NCBI RefSeq assembly: GCF_001700515.1
Contig: NZ_MAUD01000009.1
Coordinates: 1 to 64,000 of the forward strand
Length of the DNA: 64,000 nt
Reading direction: 5' to 3'
Source of the DNA: Streptomyces lushanensis
GTDB lineage: Bacteria; Actinomycetota; Actinomycetes; Streptomycetales; Streptomycetaceae
Numbering within the stretch: the stretch's first letter is position 1; every line of letters starts with the position of its first letter. A program made the translations under genes and the position numbers. Of the stretch, positions 53,054 to 63,541 are shown piece after piece. The notes beneath the pieces are model-generated. The model ran no database searches and had not been told where the DNA came from. It saw only the letters and a program-made list of their open reading frames with translations.

Positions 53054-55201
53054 TCATTCCGCCTGGAGCACCAGCAGCGCCAGATCGTCCCCCGGCGGTG
53101 TGTCACCGAATTCGTGCACCGCCCGCCGTATCCGGTCCGCGACGCCCTGTGCCGACAGCCCCACGCACTGCGCCAGCGCCTGCGCGAGCCCGTCGCCGTC
53201 GTCGAACATCCGCGGCCCCGAGCGCCGCTCCGTCACACCGTCGGTGACACAGAGCAGCGTGTCACCGGGCTCCAGCTGGAACGTACGGCTCTCGTACGCG
53301 ACGTTCTCGACGACCCCGAGCAGCAGCTGCGGCTCCGCGGCCGGCCGTACCGTCCCGTCGGGCCGCAGGAGCAGCGGCAGCGGATGGCCGGCGCTCGCGA
53401 GCGTGCACCGTACGCCGCCGCCCTCGCCCGGCAGCGGCATCAGCTCTCCGTACAGCAGCGACAGGAAGCGCGGCTGGCCGCCCTCCGTCGCCCCGGGGAC
53501 GGCGCCGGGTCTGCCGAGCGGGGGACCGGCCGCGGCTGCCGCCGCGACCATCAGGGACGCGGATTCCGCCGCCTCGGTGGCGTCGTCCAGGAGCAGCCGG
53601 TTGAGCCGGTCGAGGACCGCGCCGACGCGGTACCCCTCGCGGGCCAGCAGCCGCAGCCACGGGCGGGCGAGTCCGGTGACGACGGCCGCCTCGGGGCCGC
53701 TGCCCTGGACGTCGCCGAGCATGAAGCACCAGCGGTCGCCCGGCGGGCACGGGAAGACGTCGTAGAAGTCGCCGCCCGCGAGACCCTCGTCACTCGGTTC
53801 GTACACCAGGGAGCTGGCGACACCGGGGATCCGCGCGACCTGGCTGGGCAGCAGGCCGCGCTGCAGGACCCGGCTGATGGTGACCTGGCGGGTGTAGCGG
53901 CGGGCCGCGCCGATGGCGAGGGCGACGCGTCGCGCGAAGTCCTCGACCAGGGCGGTGACATCGTCGGGCACGCCGGTCCCGCCGGGGCGGCCGAGCATCA
54001 GGGTGCCGAGCGCGCGCCCGTTGGCGACAAGCCGGCAGGCGAGCGCCGAGCCCTCCCCCGGCCCGCCGCCCGCTCCGGCCTCCGTCCCGGCCTCTGTCCC
54101 GGCCTCCGTCCCGGACTCCGCGTCCGCGCCGCCGGACGTCTCCGTACCGCCCGCAGCATCCGCACCGCCCGTATCGCCCGTATCGCCCGCACCATCCGCA
54201 TCGGACGCCTCGCCGTTTCCCACACCCCAGCCGCCCGGCCACGGCACCCGCACCGGGCCGCCCCTCGGCAGATCGGGCAGCCGCGGCGGGTCCTTCTCCA
54301 GGACCGCGCGCAGTTCGCCGGTTCTGGACTCGTCGGCGTGCCAGACGCGGGCGAGCCGTGGCGCCGTGCCCGCCTGGACGCTCTCGGCGTCCAGCCACAC
54401 CGCGCACCAGTCGGCGAGCCGCGGCACCAGCAACTGCCCGGCGAGCGCCGCGATCAGGTCCTCGTCGAGCTGGCCCGCGAGCAGTTCCGAGGCCTCGGCG
54501 AGAAAGGAGAGCGCGCCGCGGCCGACCCAGTCGGGATCGTCCCGTACGGAGCGCCGCGACGAGGGCGCGAGGATCTCCGCGGCGCGCAGTCCCCTGCGCA
54601 GCGCGGGTTCGGCGGGCTGGCCGGGCCCCGCCTCCCTTCCTTCGAGGGGCAGGCGGGCCCAGACGGTCTTGAGCCCGGGACGGTAGGTGATGCCCCACCG
54701 GTCGGCCAGGGAGGCGACGAGCTGCAGCCCTCGGCCGTACTCCGGAGTGCCGGACGGCGCCTGGCCCCGGGCGTCGCTCTGGATGGCGCGTGCGGGATGG
54801 TGATCCGATATCTCCAGAACCAGGGCGGCCGGCTCCTCCCCCGTCCCCGAGGGGTCCTCGGCCGCCGCCTCGTGGCGGCAGAGCAGTTCGACGGTGGTCC
54901 CGGCGTGCACGACCGCGTTGGTGACCAGTTCGCTGACGATGACCGCCGCGTCGTCCGCGAGCAGATCGGTGCTGTGCCGCCCCGGCGGGCATCCCCCGTC
55001 GCCCCGGCAGAAGGTGCAGGTGGCCAGCTTTCCCTGGCTGGTCCAGTCGGCCAGCGTCGCGCGTACGAACCGGCGCGCGGCCGACGGCGCGAGCGGGTTC
55101 CCGGGCAGGCTGGTACGTGATGTCGACCGCGCGTCCTGTCGTAACGGCACCTCGGGTGCCGAACGGTGCAGCGACTCGCGCGGAATCGGAATGGGCCCCA
55201 C
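53054..55201 (-). CDS. SpoIIE-type phosphatase with N-terminal anti-sigma-like ATPase domain
   Basis: 715 aa. Order: RsbW-like HATPase domain (about 40-200; VSELVTNAVVHAG, YGRGLQLVASLADRWG), GAF-like sensor (about 235-470) interrupted by a Gly/Ala/Thr/Glu-repeat linker, and a C-terminal SpoIIE PP2C phosphatase (about 500-715; GGDFYDVF, LGDVQGSGPEAA, VTDGVTERR, DDLALLVL). Such proteins control anti-anti-sigma phosphorylation. A CTFCRGDGGC cluster (62-71) could bind metal. GTG 55201 has AGGAG 5 nt upstream. Leu20 is TTA, so translation should need the bldA tRNA. Divergent from a response regulator. Confidence 0.92.
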   Translation of the reverse strand: MGPIPIPRESLHRSAPEVPLRQDARSTSRTSLPGNPLAPSAARRFVRATLADWTSQGKLATCTFCRGDGGCPPGRHSTDLLADDAAVIVSELVTNAVVHAGTTVELLCRHEAAAEDPSGTGEEPAALVLEISDHHPARAIQSDARGQAPSGTPEYGRGLQLVASLADRWGITYRPGLKTVWARLPLEGREAGPGQPAEPALRRGLRAAEILAPSSRRSVRDDPDWVGRGALSFLAEASELLAGQLDEDLIAALAGQLLVPRLADWCAVWLDAESVQAGTAPRLARVWHADESRTGELRAVLEKDPPRLPDLPRGGPVRVPWPGGWGVGNGEASDADGAGDTGDTGGADAAGGTETSGGADAESGTEAGTEAGTEAGAGGGPGEGSALACRLVANGRALGTLMLGRPGGTGVPDDVTALVEDFARRVALAIGAARRYTRQVTISRVLQRGLLPSQVARIPGVASSLVYEPSDEGLAGGDFYDVFPCPPGDRWCFMLGDVQGSGPEAAVVTGLARPWLRLLAREGYRVGAVLDRLNRLLLDDATEAAESASLMVAAAAAAGPPLGRPGAVPGATEGGQPRFLSLLYGELMPLPGEGGGVRCTLASAGHPLPLLLRPDGTVRPAAEPQLLLGVVENVAYESRTFQLEPGDTLLCVTDGVTERRSGPRMFDDGDGLAQALAQCVGLSAQGVADRIRRAVHEFGDTPPGDDLALLVLQAE

Positions 55202-55494
55202 TGCGGCTCCTGATCCCGTTCTGGTGTTGTGCCACTTACGATCCCGACAGAGTGACAGACGGAGGGCGTCCATATGCGCCGAGTCATCGAAGTGGGCCGA
55301 TATTTGCCTGGAGTTGGTGAACGGCCGAGGTCCGGCGGAGTCCTCGGGGACGGACGGTATGGCTGAGGACACGGGTTGACAACGCGGCGGCCAAACCCCG
55401 GGTAACGACGTGCGAAACCGCGCCGGACGGAGCAGTCTTGCCCCGCTGGCCGACAGCCGAGGGCCGAGGGCCGAGGGCCGACAAGGAGAGCCGG

Positions 55495-56079
55495 ATGAGC
55501 AGGTCAACAGCCACCGTGGAACGCGCGACCATCCTTCTCGTGGACGACATGGAGGACAACCTCGACGCGCTGGAAGCGGTCCTCGGCTCCCTGGACGTGA
55601 CACTCGTACGGGCCCGTTCGGGCGAGGAGGCGATGGAGGAACTGCTGCGGCAGCCGTTCGCGCTGGTCCTGCTGGACGTCCGTATGCCCGGCATGGACGG
55701 TTTCGAGACGGCTTCCCGGATCAAGCGGCTCGACCACGCCAAGGACGTCCCCATCATCTTTCTGAACGGACCGGAGTCCGACAGCGGTTACGCGTTCCGC
55801 GGGTACGCAACGGGCGCGGCGGACTTCCTGACCAAGCCGTTCGACCCGTGGGTGCTGCGGGCCAAGGTCGGTGTCTTCCTCGATCTGCACCGGAAGAACG
55901 AGCAGTTGGAGCGGATGCTGGCGCGTGAGCAGGAGCATCTCGGGGAGATCGCGGGCCGGCTGTCGTCGATCGAGGAGGAGTTACGGCGCCGCGCGCCGCA
56001 CGATCTGGCGGCGCTGGGGCAGCAGCTCACGCGCATAGGCGACACCCTGGGCGAACTGCGCCGCGAGCGGGCCCGGTAG
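55495..56079 (+). CDS. Response regulator receiver with C-terminal coiled coil
   Basis: 194 aa. Receiver domain 10-130: acidic pair Asp17/Asp18, phosphoacceptor Asp61 (LLLDVRMPG), Lys114 (LTKPFDP). The switch Thr/Ser is Asn91 (FLNG). Residues 133-190 form a charged coiled coil, with no DNA-binding domain. AAGGAGAG precedes the ATG. Leu163 is a TTA codon at 55981-55983. TTGACA at 55376-55381 is a possible -35. Divergent from the SpoIIE phosphatase, with which it may form a partner-switch pathway (inference). Confidence 0.9.
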   Translation: MSRSTATVERATILLVDDMEDNLDALEAVLGSLDVTLVRARSGEEAMEELLRQPFALVLLDVRMPGMDGFETASRIKRLDHAKDVPIIFLNGPESDSGYAFRGYATGAADFLTKPFDPWVLRAKVGVFLDLHRKNEQLERMLAREQEHLGEIAGRLSSIEEELRRRAPHDLAALGQQLTRIGDTLGELRRERAR

Positions 56080-56148
56080 GGCGTCGCCCGGGCGCCGCTC
56101 ACGCCCCGTGCCATCCGGCCCGGGGCCCGCGCGCCGGGCGGTGCCCGC

Positions 56149-58038
<1,890 letters not shown>

Positions 58039-58133
58039 GACATCCTCCGGGCCCGCGCGCAGCGCTGCGTGACTGATCCGACCGACTGGTGTGACGGTGA
58101 CTGGGTGTGATGGTTGACCAGGGTGCGACCGAC

Positions 58134-58157
58134 GAGTAACTAACTGGTGAGTAACTA
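58134..58157. repeat. GAGTAACTA direct repeat upstream of the acyl-CoA ligase gene
   Basis: Two identical 9-bp copies (58134-58142 and 58149-58157), 15 bp apart, about 100 bp upstream of the ligase start in a locally AT-rich segment. Candidate operator or promoter element; a nearby GATCACTGATC-type repeat lies at about 58161-58172. Confidence 0.45.
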
Positions 58158-58320
58158 CGGGATCAGTGATCAGACTAGAGGCCGCCCCGCCGGTACGTAA
58201 GGGGCAGTGGGGCGCCGCTTCAAAAGGAACCCGCCCGAGCGCGCCCCGTACACCCGTACGCCCGTCGCGCGGCGCCACCCGTCCGGGCGCGGCGCCACCG
58301 GTCCACGGGGGACGGGCGGA

Positions 58321-60192
58321 CTACTTCTTCCCCTTGCCTCCGCCGGACTCGTCACTGGACAGCACCGCGATGAAGGCCTCCTGCGGCACCTCCACGCTGC
58401 CGACCATCTTCATCCGCTTCTTGCCCTCCTTCTGCTTCTCCAGCAGCTTCCGCTTACGGGAGATGTCACCGCCGTAGCACTTGGCGAGGACGTCCTTGCG
58501 GATGGCGCGGATCGTCTCGCGGGCGATCACCCGGGAGCCGATGGCCGCCTGGATGGGCACCTCGAAGGCCTGACGCGGGATCAGCTCGCGCAGCTTGGCG
58601 ACCAGCCGGACGCCGTAGGCGTAGGCCTGGTCCCGGTGGGTGATGGCCGAGAAGGCGTCGACCTTGTCGCCGTGCAGGAGGATGTCGACCTTGACGAGCT
58701 GGGCCGTCTGCTCGCCGGTGGGCTCGTAGTCGAGTGAGGCATAGCCCCGGGTCTTCGACTTGAGCTGGTCGAAGAAGTCGAAGACGATCTCGGCGAGCGG
58801 CAGCGTGTAGCGGATCTCGACGCGGTCCTCGGAGAGATAGTCCATACCGAGCAGCGTGCCGCGCCGGGTCTGGCAGAGCTCCATGATCGAGCCGATGAAC
58901 TCGCTCGGGGCGAGGATCGTGGCCCGTACGACCGGCTCGTGCACCGAGTCGATCTTTCCCTCGGGGAATTCGCTCGGATTGGTGACGATGTGCTCCTTGC
59001 CGTCCTCCATCAGCACGCGGTAGACGACATTGGGAGCGGTGGCGATCAGGTCGAGGCCGAACTCGCGCTCCAGCCGCTCACGGATCACATCGAGATGCAG
59101 CAGTCCGAGGAAGCCGACGCGGAAGCCGAAACCGAGGGCCGCGGAGGTCTCCGGCTCGTAGACCAGCGCCGCGTCGTTGAGCTGGAGCTTGTCGAGGGCG
59201 TCGCGCAGCTCGGGGTAGTCCGAGCCGTCCAGCGGATAGAGGCCGGAGAACACCATCGGCTTGGGGTCCTTGTAGCCGCCCAGCGCCTCGGTCGCGCCTT
59301 TGTTCAGGGTGGTGATCGTGTCACCGACCTTGGACTGGCGCACGTCCTTCACACCCGTGATCAGATAGCCGACCTCGCCGACGCCGAGACCGTCCGCCGG
59401 AAGCATCTCCGGCGAGTTCGTACCGATCTCCAGGAGCTCGTGCGTGGCGCCGGTGGACATCATCCGGATCCGCTCGCGCTTGTTGAGCTGGCCGTCGATG
59501 ACTCGTACATAGGTCACGACTCCGCGGTAGGAGTCATAGACGGAGTCGAAGATCATCGCGCGGGCAGGCGCGTCCGCGACACCGACCGGCGCCGGGACGT
59601 CCGCCACGACCCGGTCGAGCAGGACGTCCACGCCGACGCCCGTCTTCGCCGACACCCTGAGGACGTCCTCGGGCCGGCAGCCGATCAGATTGGCCAGTTC
59701 CTCGGAGAACTTCTCCGGCTGGGCGGCCGGCAGGTCGATCTTGTTCAGCACCGGGACGATGGTGAGGTCGTTCTCCATCGCCAGATAGAGGTTGGCGAGG
59801 GTCTGCGCCTCGATGCCCTGAGCGGCGTCCACCAGGAGGATCGTGCCCTCGCAGGCCGCGAGGGAACGGGACACCTCATAGGTGAAGTCCACATGGCCCG
59901 GCGTGTCGATCATGTTGAGGATATGGGTCTTGCCCTGGTCCTCACCCGTACGGGGAGCCCAGGGCAGCCGGACCGCCTGGGACTTGATCGTGATACCGCG
60001 CTCGCGCTCGATGTCCATGCGGTCGAGGTACTGGGCGCGCATCTGCCGCGAATCGACGACTCCGGTCAACTGGAGCATCCGGTCGGCGAGCGTCGACTTG
60101 CCGTGGTCGATGTGCGCGATGATGCAGAAGTTGCGGAGCAGCGCCGGGTCCGTACGACTCGGCTCTGGCACGTGGGTAGGGGTCGCGGGCAC
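58321..60192 (-). CDS. lepA: Elongation factor 4 (LepA)
   Basis: 623 aa. Translational GTPase that acts on stalled or mistranslocated ribosomes. G1 AHIDHGKST, switch [14 protein letters not shown]3 DTPGHVDF, G4 NKIDLP; domains II, III and V, then the LepA-specific C-terminal domain with [17 protein letters not shown] and the basic [16 protein letters not shown] tail. GTG 60192 with AGGA 6 nt upstream. Divergent from rpsT. Confidence 0.97.
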   Translation of the reverse strand: MPATPTHVPEPSRTDPALLRNFCIIAHIDHGKSTLADRMLQLTGVVDSRQMRAQYLDRMDIERERGITIKSQAVRLPWAPRTGEDQGKTHILNMIDTPGHVDFTYEVSRSLAACEGTILLVDAAQGIEAQTLANLYLAMENDLTIVPVLNKIDLPAAQPEKFSEELANLIGCRPEDVLRVSAKTGVGVDVLLDRVVADVPAPVGVADAPARAMIFDSVYDSYRGVVTYVRVIDGQLNKRERIRMMSTGATHELLEIGTNSPEMLPADGLGVGEVGYLITGVKDVRQSKVGDTITTLNKGATEALGGYKDPKPMVFSGLYPLDGSDYPELRDALDKLQLNDAALVYEPETSAALGFGFRVGFLGLLHLDVIRERLEREFGLDLIATAPNVVYRVLMEDGKEHIVTNPSEFPEGKIDSVHEPVVRATILAPSEFIGSIMELCQTRRGTLLGMDYLSEDRVEIRYTLPLAEIVFDFFDQLKSKTRGYASLDYEPTGEQTAQLVKVDILLHGDKVDAFSAITHRDQAYAYGVRLVAKLRELIPRQAFEVPIQAAIGSRVIARETIRAIRKDVLAKCYGGDISRKRKLLEKQKEGKKRMKMVGSVEVPQEAFIAVLSSDESGGGKGKK

Positions 60193-60401
60193 GCAGGGTC
60201 CTGATTCTTGAGACGCGCGGCGTCTCGTCTCGGGTCGACTCGGATCGATACGTAGCCTCCATCGTCCCATGGGTGCGGGACTGCGCCCGGTTTGGGCGGG
60301 TCGGAGGGTGGCTGGTAGCGTGGTGAGCTGTGTCTCGTGCCGTCTCGGCGCGGGACGGGTTCAGTTAGTGATTCATCAAAGCTGAAAAGGCTGTATTAAA
60401 C

Positions 60402-60668
60402 GTGGCGAACATCAAGTCCCAGATCAAGCGGAACAAGACCAACGAGAAGGCACGCCTGCGCAACAAGGCTGTCAAGTCGTCGCTCAAGACCGCGATCCGC
60501 AAGGCCCGTGAGGCCGCTGCCGCGGGCGACGTCGAGAAGGCCTCCGTGGCCGCTCGTGAGGCCTCCCGCAAGCTCGACAAGGCTGTCTCGAAGGGCGTCA
60601 TCCACAAGAACGCCGCCGCCAACAAGAAGTCGGCGCTGGCCTCCAAGGTCGCTTCCCTCCAGGGCTGA
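60402..60668 (+). CDS. rpsT: 30S ribosomal protein S20
   Basis: 88 aa, highly basic helical protein of the 30S subunit: [25 protein letters not shown] at the start (in two parts) and [20 protein letters not shown] start; AAAAGG 11 nt upstream is the ribosome site. Monocistronic, with two hairpins downstream. Confidence 0.97.
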   Translation: MANIKSQIKRNKTNEKARLRNKAVKSSLKTAIRKAREAAAAGDVEKASVAAREASRKLDKAVSKGVIHKNAAANKKSALASKVASLQG

Positions 60669-60784
60669 GCCGCTCATCGGTCATCTGGTCACGTGGTTCG
60701 ACAGCCTTGAACCGGTCTCTTGACCGCCTGACCGCCGGAAGGGACCCAGCGGGCCCTCTCTACCGCTCCTGACCGGCACTCCCA

Positions 60785-60823
60785 AACTCGCACGCGACTG
60801 CGTTCGCCACGCGGGTGCGAGTT
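60785..60823. terminator. Terminator 1 after rpsT
   Basis: AACTCGCAC (60785-60793) pairs perfectly with GTGCGAGTT (60815-60823); inner bases extend it with a few mismatches. 117 bp after the rpsT stop. Confidence 0.5.
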
Positions 60824-60844
60824 CACCGCACCGATTGACGTCGA

Positions 60845-60883
60845 GGCCCCGGCGCCGTCCTTCCCCAGGACGGCGCCGGGGCC
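60845..60883. terminator. Terminator 2, bidirectional
   Basis: Perfect 16-bp stem (60845-60860 with 60868-60883) and a 7-nt loop, between convergent rpsT and holA. Confidence 0.65.
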
Positions 60884-61030
60884 TTCGTCATGTCCGCGGG
60901 GCTCTTCGGCGCCGCGCGTTCCGTCGGCTCCGCGGGGTGCGGGGCGCGGCTCTTCGGCTCCGCCGATGTCCCCGGCGGGCGGGGCCCCGCCGACCGGGCC
61001 GCCGGCCGGCGGCCGTGCGGCCAGCGGCCG

Positions 61031-62023
61031 TCAGCCGGCCCGGCCGGAGCGCGCGGCGCGGGCGATCGCGACAACCGCCTTCTCCAGCGCGTACTCCGGA
61101 TCGTCACCGCCGCCCTTGACGCCCGCGTCGGCCTCGGCGACGGCCCGCAGCGCCGTCGCCACTGCGTCCGGAGTCCAGCCGCGCATCTGCTGACGCACCC
61201 GGTCGATCTTCCACGGCGGCATTCCCAGCTCGCGGGCGAGATCCGCGGGCCTGCCGCCGCGCGCGGACGACAGCTTGCCGATCGCCCGTACTCCCTGGGA
61301 GAGGGCGCTGGTGATCAGGACGGGAGCCACTCCCGTCGACAGCGACCAGCGCAGCGCTTCGAGGGCATCGGCCGCCCTTCCCTCCACCGCGCGGTCGGCG
61401 ACGGTGAAGCTGGAGGCCTCGGCGCGGCCCGTGTAGTAACGGCCGACGACCGCCTCGTCGATCGTGCCCTCGACATCGGCGGCGAGCTGGGAGACGGCGC
61501 TCGCCAGCTCGCGCAGATCACTGCCGATCGAGTCGACCAGCGCCTGGCATGCCTCCGGGGTGGCCGAGCGGCCCAGCGCGCGGAACTCGGAACGGACGAA
61601 GGTGAGCCGCTCGGCGGGCTTGGTCGTCTTGGGACAGGCGACCTCCCGGGCGCCCGCCTTGCGCGCGGCGTCCAGCAGCGCCTTGCCCTTGGCACCTCCC
61701 GCGTGCAGCAGGACGAGTGTGATCTCCTCGGCGGGAGCGTCGAGATAGGACTTGACGTCCTTGATCGTGTCGGCGGAGAGATCGTGCGCGTTCCGTACGA
61801 CCACGACCTTGCGCTCGGCGAAGAGCGAAGGGCTGGTCAGCTCGGCGAGAGTGCCGGGCTGGAGCTGGTCGGAGGTGAGGTCGCGGACGTCCGTGTCGGC
61901 GTCGACGGCGCGGGCCGCCGCCACCACCTGCTGCACGGCGCGGTCGAGCAGCAGGTCCTCCTGGCCCACGGCCAGGGTGAGCGGGGCGAGGAGGTCGTCG
62001 GGGGAAGACTTTCTGGTGGCCAT
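61031..62023 (-). CDS. holA: DNA polymerase III subunit delta
   Basis: 330 aa, clamp-loader delta subunit. N-terminal Rossmann-like part starts PLTLAVGQEDLLLDRAV, with VVVVRNAHDL and LVLLHAGG; middle helical domain EVACPKTTKPAERLTFVRSEF; C-terminal collar domain ALEALRWSLSTGVAPVLITSAL. ATG 62023 gives the usual N-terminus (MATRK); frame upstream is not conserved-looking. Converges on rpsT. Confidence 0.93.
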   Translation of the reverse strand: MATRKSSPDDLLAPLTLAVGQEDLLLDRAVQQVVAAARAVDADTDVRDLTSDQLQPGTLAELTSPSLFAERKVVVVRNAHDLSADTIKDVKSYLDAPAEEITLVLLHAGGAKGKALLDAARKAGAREVACPKTTKPAERLTFVRSEFRALGRSATPEACQALVDSIGSDLRELASAVSQLAADVEGTIDEAVVGRYYTGRAEASSFTVADRAVEGRAADALEALRWSLSTGVAPVLITSALSQGVRAIGKLSSARGGRPADLARELGMPPWKIDRVRQQMRGWTPDAVATALRAVAEADAGVKGGGDDPEYALEKAVVAIARAARSGRAG

Positions 62024-62084
62024 CGCGGTCCAGCATCGCACGCACCACCGACAGCCGACGACGCCCGCTCGGCGCCGGCACACC

Positions 62085-62170
62085 GGTCGGCGGATCCGTC
62101 ACAGGTCCGTCGGCGGGTGGGTCACAGGTCCATCGGCGGATCCGTCAGCGGGTGTGTCAGCGGGTGTGTC
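62085..62170. repeat. Degenerate tandem repeats upstream of holA
   Basis: Three diverged units beginning GGTC(CRT)CGGCGG and ending GTCACA or GTCAGCG (starts at 62085, 62104, 62127), then GGTGTGTC twice with a 12-bp period. They fill the space between holA and the small gene upstream. Confidence 0.65.
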
Positions 62171-62194
62171 GCCGCACGCGTCCGTGGACGCCGG

Positions 62195-62443
62195 TCAGTC
62201 CGCCTCTTCCCGCCAGCCGTCCCAGTCCGCCACGAACGCGTCCAGCGCCGCGCCGTCCACCCGCGCCTCCGGGTCCTCCACGACCACCAGCCACTGGGCG
62301 TCCTCGGCGTCGTCCTCGCCGGCCAGGGCGTCCCGTACCAACTGCGGTTCCTCGGTTACGCCGAACCGCTCGCCCAGCGCCTCCGCCACCTCCTCGGCGG
62401 CGTCGCGGTCGGGCAGCACCAGCACATGTCTCACATCGCTCAC
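62195..62443 (-). CDS. Small acidic hypothetical protein
   Basis: 82 aa, GTG start at 62443. Predicted mixed alpha/beta: HVLVLPDRDAAEEVAEALGERFG, an acidic middle (LAGEDDAEDAQ), WLVVVEDPE and a Trp-rich acidic C-terminus. The pattern strand-helix-strand-helix suggests a ferredoxin-like fold. I do not recognise the family. It lies upstream of holA on the same strand. Confidence 0.7.
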   Translation of the reverse strand: MSDVRHVLVLPDRDAAEEVAEALGERFGVTEEPQLVRDALAGEDDAEDAQWLVVVEDPEARVDGAALDAFVADWDGWREEAD

Positions 62444-62509
62444 GGCCGTATTCTCCCAGCCGGTCCCGGCCGCCCGGGGACGGGTACTCGGCCGCCGGAG
62501 CGGATGCGC

Positions 62510-63394
62510 TCAGCTCTTGGGGACGATCTGGATATCCATCTCGATCTTGATGCTGGAGCCGACGACCGCGATGCCACGCGCGAGCATGGACTGCCAGTTG
62601 ACGGTGTAGTCCTCGCGGTGCAGCTCGGTGGTGGCGCGGACGGCCGCACGGGTCTCGCCCTCCATGCCGTTGCCGATACCGAGGTACTGGGTGTCGAGCG
62701 TGATCGTACGGGTGACGCCGTGGAGCGTGAGCGCGCCGGTGATCGCCCAGTTGTTGCCGCCCCGGTGCGCGATGCGGTCGCTGTAGAACTCCAGCGTCGG
62801 GTAGTTGGCCACATCGAGGAAGTCGGCGGAGCGCAGATGGTCGTCGCGCATCTGGACGCTGGTGTCGATCGACGCGGCGCCGATGACGACATGCATCGCG
62901 GACTGGTCCATGGTGTCGCCGATCCTGATCGCGCCGGCGAAGTTGTCGAACCGGCCGTGCACACGCGCGAGTCCGATGTGCCGGGCGACGAAACCGATCC
63001 GGGAGTGAGCCGGTTCGATCTCCCATTCCCCGGGCGTGGGCAGCGGCAGCGAAGGGGCTATCTGGAGCGTGATGTCCCCGAGGCCACCGGAGTCCCCTCC
63101 GTCGGTGACATACACGTTGCTCCGGTACGGGGTGAAGCTCGCGGCCGAGATCGCCAGCCGGTACTCCCCGAAGGGGACCATCGCCACGATCGTGCCGAAG
63201 GGATCGGTCTCGCCGCTCACGACCTTACGTCCGTTGCTGTCACTCACCGTGAACTCGCCGCGTGCCACGGGCTCGTTGACCGGGTCGAGGACACGGCAGC
63301 TCAGCAGACCGGCACCGGGTGGCACCGACAGCCCGGAGAGTGCGTGGTTTCTCTGCTGAGTGGCCGTCCGTCGGCCGATAAGGCGCGTGATCAT
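62510..63394 (-). CDS. YceI-domain protein with N-terminal CarboxypepD-reg-like domain
   Basis: 294 aa. Residues about 28-105 form a carboxypeptidase regulatory-like beta sandwich (LSCRVLDPVNEPVARGEFTVSD; FGEYRLAISA). Residues 120-290 are a YceI lipocalin-like domain: WEIEPAHSRIGFVARH, VHGRFDNFAG, HLRSADFLDVANYPTLEF, LTLHGVTRTITLD. YceI proteins bind isoprenoid-type lipids. No signal peptide is evident, so it may be cytoplasmic. ATG 63394 has only a weak ribosome site. Confidence 0.85.
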   Translation of the reverse strand: MITRLIGRRTATQQRNHALSGLSVPPGAGLLSCRVLDPVNEPVARGEFTVSDSNGRKVVSGETDPFGTIVAMVPFGEYRLAISAASFTPYRSNVYVTDGGDSGGLGDITLQIAPSLPLPTPGEWEIEPAHSRIGFVARHIGLARVHGRFDNFAGAIRIGDTMDQSAMHVVIGAASIDTSVQMRDDHLRSADFLDVANYPTLEFYSDRIAHRGGNNWAITGALTLHGVTRTITLDTQYLGIGNGMEGETRAAVRATTELHREDYTVNWQSMLARGIAVVGSSIKIEMDIQIVPKS

Positions 63395-63541
63395 GGTGTG
63401 TACGTACCCCTGTGCGATCGGGCTCTGCGGGGCCGCGCGCGGCCGGACATCCTTGGCTGGGCGGCGACCCTTGACGAGTAGGCATTCGACCACCCATGCG
63501 CCGTTCGAGGCAAACGTACGGACAGGTAGCGAACTCGGCTA

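Larger units (their letters stand above)
60669..61030. other. 362-bp gap with two hairpins
   Basis: Between the rpsT and holA stop codons, which converge. It holds the two terminator hairpins listed separately. From 60884 to 61030 it is very GC-rich with short GGCCG-type inverted repeats; I see no gene. Confidence 0.5.

Noticed and set aside
52810-53106. Minus-strand ORF reading the 18-bp repeats as DASTRDD units
   Set aside because: An 18-bp unit keeps any frame open; no ribosome site, overlaps the phosphatase 3' end and the hemW 5' end, so treated as non-coding repeat.
51923-55120. 1065-aa open frame on the plus strand opposite hemW and the SpoIIE phosphatase gene
   Set aside because: Runs antisense across two real genes and the repeat array between them; low-complexity Arg/Gly/Pro protein, no plausible start.
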